Part shown: positions 52,180 through 62,329 of the stretch, piece after piece | Numbering within the stretch: position 1 is the stretch's first letter | Layout: the number at the start of each line of letters is the position of its first letter | NCBI RefSeq assembly: GCF_030867145.1 | Contig: NC_134440.1 | Span: 6,324,001 to 6,388,000 of the forward strand | Source: Opisthocomus hoazin | Lineage: Eukaryota; Chordata; Aves; Opisthocomiformes; Opisthocomidae | Direction: 5' to 3' | DNA length: 64,000 nt | Notes under the pieces: model-generated | Databases searched by the model: none | What the model was told of the DNA's origin: nothing | Seen by the model: only the letters and a program-made list of their open reading frames with translations | Made by a program: the position numbers and the translations under genes

Positions 52180-53360
52180 GGGCCCCAGCAAGGCTCAGCA
52201 GCCCCCCGCCGAAGCCTCCCCCCCCCCTCTCTGACAGTGAACAGCCCCAGGACCTGCCCCGGGACCAAGCCCCTCTCCAGCTCCAAGGTCCGGCGCTGCC
52301 CCACCGAGGCCTCAGAGCCACCCACACAGCCCCCAACCCTCTGCGAGGATCAGAGCCCCCCCCCACCCCCAGCCCCTCAGCAAGGTCAGGGCATCTGCAC
52401 GCTGTTCCCAGCCCCCAAGCGAGGTCCCAGAGACTCCCCCCCCCAATACACGAACTCCCCCACCCTGAGTAAGACCTTTGCAAGCAGGGCACAGAGACCC
52501 CCAGCCCCTCAGCAGGAGCAAAAGCCCCCCCCAAAACACCCCTCAAGCCCTCAGCAAAGGTCAAAGACCCCCCCCAATATCTCAACAAGATTCAAAGCTC
52601 CCCCCAAACACTCCCCAGGCCCTCAGCAAGGGATCAACTCCTCCCAAAACACCCCCAGCCCCTCAGAAAAGGCAAAAGCCCCCCCCCCAAAACAACCCCG
52701 AGGCTCTCAACAATGGATGAACCCGCCCCAAACACTCCCAAGACCCTCAGAACAGATCAACCCCCTCCAAACACCCCCCAGGCCCTCAGCAAGGGATCAC
52801 CCCCCCCCCAACACCCCCAGCCCCTCAGCAAAGGCCAAACCCCCCCAAACATTCCCATGCTCTCCACAAAGGTCAACCACCCCCCTGAAAACAACTCCGA
52901 GGCCCTCAGTGAGGGATCAACTCCCCCCCAAGCACCCCCCTAGGCCCTCAACAACAGATCAACCCCCCTAAACGCTCACAAGACCCCCAACAAAGGCCAA
53001 AGCCCCCCACAAACACCCCCAGGCCCTCAGCAAAGGCCAAAGCCCACCCCCCCAACCACACTCCAGGCCCTCAGCAAGGGATCAAACCCCCCAAGCACTC
53101 CCCCAGGCCCTCATCAAGGGATCGACCCCCTCCAAACACTCTCAAGACCCTCAGCAACGGCAAAAGACCCCCTAAACACCCCCAGGCCCTCAGAAAGGAT
53201 CAACTCTCCCCCCAAGCACTCCCAAGACGCTCAGAAAATGCCAAAGCTCCCCCCAAACAACCCCATGCCCTCAGCAAAGGCCAAAGCTCCCCCACACACA
53301 CCCCCCCAACCGCCCCTCAGCAAGGGTCACCCCCCCACACCCCTCAGGGACAGTCAAAGC
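52180..53360. repeat. C-rich minisatellite, about 1.2 kb, SF3A2 intron 1
   Basis: Dozens of imperfect copies of a roughly 35-42 base unit containing CAGGCCCTCAGCAAAGG, CCAAAGC or GATCAA, and runs of six to ten C then AAACAC. Variants GGATCAAC and GGCCAAAGC alternate along the array. It fills most of SF3A2 intron 1 (51919-53398). The strand asymmetry is extreme: the plus strand is almost free of G runs, so SF3A2 nascent RNA is G-rich. A 244-codon proline-rich frame on the plus strand is a by-product of the repeat. Confidence 0.92.
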
Positions 53361-53398
53361 CCCCCCCCGTCCCCCGCCAAGGCCCCCCCGGCCCGTAC

Positions 53399-53558
53399 CG
53401 GCGCCCGCAGCCCCGCTCCCGGCTCCCGCGCTGCGCATGCGCGCTGCCCCCTTCCCCCCCCCGGCTTCCGGCTTCCGGCGCGATCGCTTCCGGGGCGGGC
53501 GGCGGGGGTTCCGGGCGCGGCCGGGGCCGGGGCGATGGGGCGGCCGTAGGGCCCGGCC
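53399..53558. promoter_or_regulatory. Bidirectional SF3A2/PLEKHJ1 promoter
   Basis: SF3A2's non-coding first exon ends at 53399 on the minus strand (GCCG|GTACGG), and PLEKHJ1's ATG is at 53559 on the plus strand. Between them lie an NRF1 palindrome TGCGCATGCGC (53432-53442) and three CTTCCGG ETS/GABP cores (53465-53471, 53472-53478, 53487-53493), with GGGGCGGG nearby. There is no TATA box, as usual for divergent housekeeping promoters. The human pair is also head to head, as I recall. Confidence 0.8.
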
Positions 53559-56500
53559 ATGCGGTACAACGAGCGGGAGCTGCTGTCCCTGGCCCGGCAG
53601 CCCGCCGAGAAGGCGGCCGAGATCCTGATGCGGGTGCCCAAGAAGGGGAGCGGTGAGGGGGGACGGCGGGGGCGGCTGGACTGGGAAGGCCTGAGGGGAA
53701 GAACTGGGGGGAGCCGGGCTGGGGGAGGCGTGGGGCAGGCCCGGGGGCAGCTGGAGGGCCAGGGCTGCAGAAACAGGACTGGGGTTGCTGGGGGAGAAGG
53801 ATAGAGGGGACTGGGGGAGAAAGACTGGGAAACTGGGCGCTCTGTGGGGGTGGGAGTGGGTTGTACTGGAGAATTAGGACTGGGGAGCTGGGGGTGGGAC
53901 CAGGGCAGAACTGGGAGTGCTGGGTGGGGGGCAGGACTGGCGGTGTTGGGTGGGCAGGGCTGGGGGTACTGGGAGGGAGGACTGGGAGCGGACTGGGAGG
54001 ACTGGTGGGCATTGCTGGGGGTACTGGGAGGCAGGACTGGGAGCGGACTGGTGGAGAGGGCTGGGGAGCACGGGCGTCTGCTCCAGGGGTGCAGGGTCAG
54101 GGGGCTGCTGGGGACACGGTGGGGCGGGGGCCAGGGAGGAGGCTCTGCCCAGGATCTCCCAGTGGATTCCCTCGCAGCCGGTGCTGGAGTCCGAGCGCTG
54201 AGGAGACTCCGTCCCTCGTCCCGGGCGTCTCCTCCGCCCAGGACCGGCAGCGGTCTGGTGGACTTTGGCCCTCAGCGGTGCCATTTGTGCTGACAGCCCC
54301 AGGCAGCGGCTCCCCGGGACCGGGAGCGTTCCCCGGGGTGGGGCTGAGGGCCCGGTGGCCGCGTCCTGGGCACCTCTGTGCTGCGGTGCCCCGGGCTCCG
54401 TCTGCCCTGAAGCCGCTCGAGAAGCTGCAAAGTGACTTTTGTCACCCTGTGGCTGCGGTTCAACCCTTCCTGAGCGGGTGGGGGGTTGTGAGCTCCTCTG
54501 GGAGCAAAAATCTCAACTGCACTGGAGCTTTCCCGAAGTTTTGGTTGAATCGACGCCGTGCTGGGCGCTGGCAGGGGGGGAAGGGGCTTCCCTCTGCCCC
54601 CTGGGGCCGGCTGGCTCGGCCCTTCCACCCGCCTCAACGCTGTTTTTCTTTGCAGTGTTGAAGAAACGCCTCGTGAAGCTCGTTGTCAACTTTCTCTTCT
54701 ACTTCCGGACAGACGAAGCAGAGGTGTGGAATCTGCTTTTTTGTTGTTGTTCTTTGTTTTCCTCCCTCTCTCTTCATTTTCTGTGAATTGGTTGTGTGGG
54801 CTTTGGAAAAGGGTACAGTAGCGGGCTGCCAGAGCCGAGGCCGAGCACCCACGTTTCCTCTTCCCTCCACTCAGTGAAAACTCCCTGGGCTGAGAAGCAG
54901 CGCTGCTGCTCGCCCGCACCCAGGTGCTTCTCCTGTGAGCTCGGAACGAATCTTTCAAACATTGCCCCAAAACTGCAAGAGGTGGAGTCTGTAATATTTG
55001 GTTTTATTGTGCCAAACAGTGAGGGGAAGCTTATATTTTGCTCCCCTGGGAAAAGAACTGGCATTGTATCTTCTTTTTTTATGCCAGGAATTTTACTTGT
55101 GTACAGTGCTCGCTGTTACTGGGAAGCTTTTGCGGCCTTACCCTGCCGATGTTGTTATTTTGGGCACACAGAAGCCCTGCTTGGGTCTGGAGAAAAAGAA
55201 ATGAGGGGTGGGACCTTTGGGTTCTGTTTGTGGCTGTGCCGCTGCTGAGGTCTGGGGATTTTCAGTGAATCCCTTGATAACTGGTGCTAGAGATTCCCTT
55301 GTTGGAAAAAGAATACAAAAGCAATCTTAATAATATTGTGTGCAAAGAACGGTGCTGGGTGCGTGCTGGTGCTGCGAACAAAGGGACTGGAAAGCTTTTA
55401 GTGGCGTTTTTAGACTTAGTCCATCATAAATATTTCACCCTGATAACAGCTGAGCCCCTGCTCTCAGAAATACCCTTTCCTCCTCGCTGCCCGAGTGCAG
55501 TCGCCGCTGGCCGCTTCGCTGGAGCTGCGGTCGCAGCTCTCCGGGTGAGCCCCAGCTGCTGGGCAGCCGCTCTGGCACGAGTCCGCGTGTGAGGGCGCAG
55601 CGCTGGCTCCTGCGCGGGCGCAGGACGGGGCCCGGAGGACACGGCGCGTCTCCTCTGCCGTCTCCTTCACTGCCTCCTCTGCTCTCCTCTTTGCTGGTGG
55701 CTGTTTGTCAGCACTGGTGTGTGTTCTGATGGAGGGGAGAGGGTGTTCTTGAACGGATCAAAAATAGTTCAGCAGGTAGGTGGAGGGTGCTAATGGGAAA
55801 CCGTGGTGCCAGAAATATGTAGTAAACCAGGGTTTGCAGCGTCTTCTCTGCTGCCTTGTTTGCCTCTCGCATTTTGTGGAGCTTGGGCAAAAGAATTCGC
55901 CTGTGGGTTGCTTTTGTTTGTGGCTTCAAAGTGTCCCAGGGAAGACTAGCGCAGAGAAGCACATCAGCAGGCACAAAAAGGTCGATTAATGCGGAACATC
56001 CACGAAGTTGGACTGAATGACTTTAAAAGTAGCACCTGGTTATGCAGCTTGCTGAAAAGGCACTAGGGACACTCCGGGTTCAGACCGCGGGCGGGCAGCG
56101 CGGGTGAAACCCTCTCTGTGGGTCTTTTCCAGCCCATCGGAGCTCTGCTGCTGGAGCACTGCCGGATCACCAAAGAGCAGGAGAACGTCTTCTCAATCAG
56201 TGAGTTCCGCCTCTGCGTTTCCCCTCGGGCAAACAGTGCTGTGTCAAAGGGAAGGGTTTGCTGCTTAGTTCCTGCTGTTCCCGCTGTGTCTCTGGTAGCG
56301 GCGGGGCTGGTGCTCCTGAGCCCTGCTCCTCGCCCGCTGCCGGTTGTGCTCGGGCGTTGCCGTGCCCCGTCCCGAGGGCAGCGGCACTTCACTGCTGCCT
56401 GACACGGCCGGTGGGCTTCGCACAGCTGCGTGAGGAGAGAAGCAGTAACGACAGACGGGCCGCGGCTCCGTGCGGGTGGAAACCCCTCTCTAGGAGGGTT

Positions 56501-58721
56501 TGGTATTGACAGATTGCTGCTTCTGTGCTATTGCATGTTATCAAAAAAAGAAAAAGAGCCTCAGATAAACCATCTGCCAGGCTAATCTAGCACCAGTCCT
56601 CCCGCCACGCTGTTTGTCCTTGTGTTGATAGCTGTGGCTCCAGCTGGCTCATGGTCTGTCGTCCTTTGTAAGCAGCCTTTCGTCCAACAACTAATCATTG
56701 TGCGAGAGGTATGTGGCGAAAATAACAGGATGTTTCTCCAAGGCCATCCCCATATCTTTTGGCCTGGTTGTCGGGCACAGCTGCTTCTCTGCGCGGAGCC
56801 TTGTCTCCTCTCTCGGCCGGGAGAGGTGGTGTTCTGGCCCTCACACAGCCTGAACACACCGATCTCTCTCAGCACCGCGCTCCGAATTTCTGGGGCTTTA
56901 GGACTCTGGAGGGCTCTGCAGAATGAGGATTCCCAAGACAAGCGTTAGAACCGACGGCTGTGGTGTCAGGCTGTGTCCTCGCGCAGCAGCCCTGAGGGCT
57001 TTAGGTGCAGTCTGGCCCAGTTACTGCTCAGCAGCAGCCCGGATCTCTGTGCACTGTGTACTAAAGAGCAGAGCTCTGGGGACAGCGTAATTAATTAGAT
57101 GTCCTGATTCTGTCTTGGTAAAGAACTGGAGTTGCACGAGGACTTGCTTTCCACTGTGCACAGTGCCAAATTCCCCAAAGCCTCGAGCAAAGACAGGTCA
57201 GTACCTTCTCCAAAAGCGATTGAATTCCTCGGATGGCTGCCCTTCGTGCATATCAAAATCACTTCCTCGGGGCCATTTTCCACTTCGGTTACTAAATCTC
57301 TGGTGACTGTTTGCAAGGAGGCTCAGGGAGTTTCGGCCCTGAATCTGGCCGTGTTCTTGGTTCAGTCCCGCGCTGTCGCTCTCGCTTTGAGAAGCTGCTG
57401 TTTCCTTTCCGAAGTCTTTGGCTGCTGTAAGCTGACAAGCGCTGCAGGCAGCTGCTTCGGGCCAGCCAGGAGCCACGCGGAGTAAGGGAGAGGGGACGGG
57501 GACCTGGGTTACCAGCTTGTTCTCAGATCCTTTTAGTTGAACAGAGGTGCTCATGGTGGCCTGGCAGAGTCTGGCTGTGACTGGGGAGGGAGACAGCACG
57601 GGCAGCTCTGCCAGGACCTCCCTTAAACCTTTTCCTCATCCCTGCAGGTTTCATTGAGGAGCCGGAGAGGAAATACTGCTTCGAATGTGACAGTGAAGAG
57701 CAGTGTCAGGAGTGGATTGAGGCACTCAAGCGAGCCAGGTACACGACTGCGAGCTCTGCGTTGTGTGCTCTGTGCTGTTTGTGTTCTGGGATCAGCTTGT
57801 GGCGAACCCAGGGAGGAAGGCGGTCATCTCCTCCCCAGCCAGCTTCCCTTCAGCTCTAAATAGCATCTGAAACTTCTCCACATCCTGCCGCATGGTCTGT
57901 TCCTGTCTTACAGCTACGAGTTCATGAGGAGGAGCTTGATTTTCTACCGGAATGAGATCCAGAAGATGACGGGGAAGGTGAGTCCCTTGAAGTTGGCTTG
58001 TTGGGTGGCGACCGATGGGTTTGGACTGGGGCAGGGCCTGGGGATCTCGGGTGTTGCTGCCAGCTGTGCTGCACAAGGCTGTTCATTGCCGTGTGTACTA
58101 AAGAGATCCCATAGTGAACCAGTCCCGGAAGCCGTGGTCTCAGCAGCCAGACCCGGGTCTTATTCTGCTGAGCAGCCTGCAGCGTCGTGCTGGGCTCCGG
58201 CCCTCGTACACCCACTCTTCCAGTGGCGGAGTGGCCCGAGGTTTGTAGCTGGACAGGTCTGGCCTGGGCTAGCCCGGACTCCCTCCAGTTCTCTGGGAGG
58301 GTTCACAGGCAGCCCTGGCCGGATCAGAGCGTACACGGGTTAAGATGCTGCTCGCACCTCTGCCACGCTCTGCGGAGCATTCCCTGCTCAAGGTGACAGA
58401 GGTGGCTGCGGCTCACCCGCTCACTCCTGTGCCAGAGGGGACAGAATCCAGCCCATGAACCTTGGTTATCCATGTCCTCCCCGAGGACTGCTTGACTTCC
58501 TGCACCAGAAACAGCAGCCAAGGGCTGGACTGGGGTGAATCCAGCACAGGACTGGAACGGGCACCCAGCCCTGGGCCACAGACTGGTGGAGGGACAGTCC
58601 TGCTGGCCTCCCCTTGTCGCGTCTCACTGGTGCCTTCCCTGTGCTCTTGCTGCAGGACCCCCTGGAGCAGTACGGGATCTCCGAGGAAGCTCGCTTCCAG
58701 TTGGGAACACGCAAACAATAA
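53559..58721 (+). CDS. PLEKHJ1: Pleckstrin homology domain containing J1
   Basis: PLEKHJ1 is a small protein made almost wholly of one PH domain; its cellular role is poorly defined, with phosphoinositide or protein binding assumed from the fold. Coding exons: 53559-53652, 54656-54723, 56133-56199, 57648-57738, 57914-57977 and 58656-58721, totalling 149 residues, the same as human. It starts MRYNERELLSLARQPAEKAA. Conserved blocks are KRLVKLVVNFLFYFRTDEAE, IGALLLEHCRI, SEEQCQEWIEALKRASYEF and RRSLIFYRNEIQKMTGKDPL; it ends FQLGTRKQ. The C-terminal W of EEQCQEW is the invariant PH-domain tryptophan. All introns are GT-AG with matching phases. The 3' UTR begins AT-rich at 58822; its end is unresolved. 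Confidence 0.96.
53690..54065 (+). repeat. ACTGGG-rich degenerate minisatellite in PLEKHJ1 intron 1
   Basis: Repeated short phrases such as GGACTGGGAG, GGGGGTACTGGGAGG and GCAGGACTGGGAGCGGACTG, spaced 10-30 bases apart, over nearly 400 bases just after exon 1. It is G-rich on the PLEKHJ1 sense strand. Overlapping open frames here reflect the repeat. Confidence 0.75.
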
Positions 58722-61460
58722 TCCCCTCGCCTGGGCTGAACTGCCTTCTGGCCCTGGAGGGTCACCCCCAGGCCCCCCCGGGATGAACAGAGCAGTTCCC
58801 CGCAGTGGTGACCAACTGACTTTTTAATTTATTAGCCAAATAATTTTGTATGGTTTTTTTAGAGGGAATTCATCGCACATTCCCAGTTGCCCCAGCTGTG
58901 GAGGCAGCCAGTCTTAACTGCTCCCCGCAGACCGTGCCCCTGAGCTGGCACCGTGCTGCGAGTAAAACCGCCCTGGCTCCCAGCAAGAGCAGAGGAGGCA
59001 GGGACGGAGCAGAGCTCCCAGCACCTCCTTGCAGCCCTTGGGCCTGGAGCTCCTGGGACAGGCCCTGAGCCAGCTCTAGCCCTCCTCTTCCTCCCCATCC
59101 CTTTCCTGCAGGGAGCTGCTCGGCTCTTCTGGCTCAGGATCTCCCTGCAGTCTCCAAGGGAGCCATCGAGGGTTTTCCATCCCCTTGCTGTGAGAGCGCG
59201 CTCCAACTGCTCGCATGGCTGTGCTTGCAGGGTCAGCCCTGCCATGCCCTCTCCTGTTCATGTGGCAAAGCTGTTGTGGTTGCAGAGACCTGGCAGCAGA
59301 GCCTGATGGCCGGGCTGTTGCGCGAGGAGTGTGAAGCCTTCCTTTAACAGCGGGAGATCTCAGCCACGGCTCCAGCTGACAGGGAGGGAGCATCCCTGCG
59401 CCAAGGCACAGTGTCTGCGCAGCCACGGGCACCAGCCTCCTGGGGTTGTCGTCTCTTCCTGTCTCTGGGCAGGCGGTGCGAGTTCCTGGAGGCCTGGTGA
59501 AGCCCACGCTACAGCCCCTAGAGCCCTCGCACAGATGCATTGGAGAGAAAAGCTGCAAAGCGCAAGGGAGCCAAGACATGGCCGAGAGATCCGTGTTGTG
59601 GTCCTGCCTCCCTGTGCAGTCGGCTGGGCTGAGCTCTGCAGTTCCTCAGCTCCCCAGCGGGTTTTGTAAAGACAGGAGCTGCTCCACCTCTGCTCTGTGT
59701 TTGAGCCTCAGGGCGTGCAGGAGTTCAGCCCTGGGAGCATGTGACAGGCATTGCTGCTTCACTCCCTGAGCCATTGCTGCAGCTTTACTCCCCTTTGTGA
59801 GTGCCCAAAGGGAAGGACCAGAAAACTGCCAAGGGCCCAGCGAGCTGCCAGGGGAGCGGGGTTGCTTTCCCTGGGGCTCCTGCGGTGGAGACACAAGGAA
59901 CAAGGCAAGGCTCTGCACCTCCAGCCTCTGGCCCCACGAAGGAAAACTGCCCAGAGAGGAGGGATGGGAAGACGCTCCCCGGAGCTGCACCCAGGGCTCG
60001 CAGAGGCCCCGTTTCCAGGCTCCCACAGCAGCAGGGGACGTGGCTGCCTGCAGCAGCTCCCCGGGAACTAGAGCAGGTCCCAGGTAACAGGGTCAGCCAG
60101 CCACTGGCAGCGGGAACTCGCTCACTGCTGGGGCAGGTGAGCGCAGCAGGAGGGCTCGGCCTGAGCCTTGGAGGGTTGCAGTTTGGGGCTTGGTTCCGCC
60201 GCGCTGCAGGGAGGTCAGCGAGGTGGAGCAGCCTGTGTTTGGGGTCTCTTCCTCTTTAGCTGGGCGATAATGCCAAAATGAGCCCACACTGCAAGCTTTA
60301 GCAGCCCGGCCTTCCCTCTTTACCTCATGCTGCTGGGTGCCAGGAGAGCGGCAGATGTCACTGATGCTTTATTTTAAACCTCAAAGCCAAGATTTTTCCT
60401 TTCCCTCCCCAGATACTCCCTTTCCCTTCGGTCGCTCCAGGTGCTTGCTCCAGAAATTACCCAAATAAGCAGCGGGGCAGCTGGCCTGCAGACTAAGCTG
60501 AGGGCATGACAGGGCAGCAGCAGCAAACAGGGCGGTGGGGAGACAGATGGCGACTCTGGTGGAAGCAGCAATGGGGGATTAAAAGCAGGAACATCCAAGA
60601 GCTGGTGCTTTAGGGAATTAGTGTCCTCGGATGACTTCAAAGGGGATTTTAATCCTCAGAAGCCTGCTCTGCTTTACCTCAGTGGAGGGGCATGTTCCTG
60701 ACACACCAGTGGGGTACGCAGCAGCTTTCCATACTGTGAAAGAGAGACTCATCTATCTGCTTGCTTGAGAGAGGATGGACAGACAGACACGCTCCAGGCT
60801 GGGCAGCAGCTGCTGCTCTCTCCGCTGCAGAGCAGACATGGGCTTCCCTCTCCGGCTTCGGCTCAGCAGCAGCAAACGCTGCCGCAGCCCCCGGCAGCCA
60901 GGTTCAGAGGCAGAACGTCCGCGTCCTACCTCGGCTCCCCAGGGGTCAGCATCAGAGAATTCTTCCGTAAGCCATAGCCAGCCCACGGGTAAACGAAACC
61001 CTGTGAATCCTGCCAGCGTTCGGTCCTTTCTAGCAAACAGAATCCTCGCGAGGCTCGCTGGTTCTGCTCACAGTTCTCAGCTGCGCGCCCTCCGGGACTG
61101 TCGCTGGCGTCCTCTCCAGGAGAGCTGACCCCCACCGCCTTCCCTGCACATCAAACGGGCATTTTGGTGGGGTGTTAGGGGCAGCAGCTGGGTGAGCAAG
61201 AGATAATCCCAGCACTTCTTCAAGAGGCAACAATGACATTTCTTAACTGAATGTAAGACAAATGCTGTGAAGAGTTACGCGGGCCGGCGGCAGGCCCGGT
61301 AACTTCAATCAACTCCTAGACTAGCGGTAGGACACCGGGGTGGGTTTCTGGAGTAAGGGAAGATGGTACTTGCAGACACTTGAGGTCCACGTCCGCTGCT
61401 GGTGATTACAGACAATGGTTCATTTTTCATCCTCTGATCACTGTGCTTTCTGTATTTCAG
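58722..61460 (+). other. Interval after PLEKHJ1: probable 3' UTR, then unassigned
   Basis: The first 140 bases include TTTTTAATTTATTAGCC and AATAATTTTGTATGG, typical 3' UTR composition, but no canonical AATAAA. The rest is GC-rich with no recognised exon or repeat. If the poly(A) signal at 61542 serves PLEKHJ1, either the UTR is 2.8 kb or there is an extra splice. Confidence 0.45.
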
Positions 61461-61565
61461 GGGCCTGTTCCAGCGAGCGCTGTGCGCAGGCTCCCTGAAA
61501 GCGTACTGAAGCCATTTATCTGTCATACGGTGAACATTTCCAATAAAAACTTGTTTTAATCTTTG
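61461..61565 (+). other. Candidate terminal exon with poly(A) signal
   Basis: A strong acceptor (CTTTCTGTATTTCAG, ending 61460) precedes about 100 bases that end with AATAAA at 61542-61547 followed by TTGTTTT and TTGTGG. It is open in one frame (GPVPASAVRRLPESVLKPFI, then stop at 61557). PLEKHJ1 exon 5 ends in phase 0, so a splice to this exon would be in frame. It may be an alternative PLEKHJ1 end or belong to a non-coding RNA. Confidence 0.4.
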
Positions 61566-61569
61566 TGGC

Positions 61570-62325
61570 GGTCAGAGCTGTTCGAAGAAACCAAAGCCTT
61601 GGCTGGGGAGGGGGGGCTGGAGCGAGGTGGGGGTCCAGCGCAGCCCCGCAGGGACCGGGCGTCCCACCCGACCTCGGCAGCTCGGCCCCGCGGGGGATGA
61701 GGGGTCGCAGTGGGATCCACGCTGGAGGAAGAAGAGCTGCAGAGCCTTCAGAGCCAGGAGCTGGAGGCAAGGCCCCAGCCCAGGAGCCAGCTGCGGGTGC
61801 CTCCGCAATGTGGTTTTTAGAGGCTTTTTGCTACTGGAGGTGAGCGCTTGGCAGTGGCTTGAGCAACAGACTCAGGAAGATGAGCTGGGTCGGACTGATG
61901 CTGCAGAGGCTTCCAATGTCTAAAAACCTCTCTCCAGCCTTCCCACGCTCCACGAGCTCTGCAAGCGTCTCGTTTCATAAGAATCCTACCATGAATTACC
62001 TTCGAAAGCGTGACAGCCCTCACTTCCAAAGTTTAAATATACTGCCTGGCTGATTGCAGTTCCGTTATACTGGTGCAGCTACTGGCTAAAAGGGGAGATG
62101 GGAAGTGGCCCGAGGGGGGGCTGTAATGGGACGAGGATGCGGAACCCCGAGAGCGTGACGTGACCGTCCCTCAGCTCTGCCAGAGCGAAAGGCGCTGCCC
62201 AGAGCAGGACGCGGGGCCTGTCCCTGCCTGCGCCGACGGCGGGTAAAGCTGCGGCCCCGACACCTCGCTTCCGTGGTGGGCGCCGAGGGCCGTCCCCTGC
62301 TGAAGCAGTGAAACTCCACAACAGC
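61570..62325. other. Spacer between convergent 3' ends
   Basis: GC-rich DNA with no recognised gene, lying between the plus-strand poly(A) signal at 61542 and the minus-strand 3' end near 62330. Short open frames on both strands have no motifs. Confidence 0.45.
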
Positions 62326-62329
62326 ACGG

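Noticed and set aside
52237-52971. A 244-codon proline-rich open frame on the plus strand
   Set aside because: It is a translation of the C-rich minisatellite in SF3A2 intron 1. Other frames are also open, and there is no start context, domain or splice partner.
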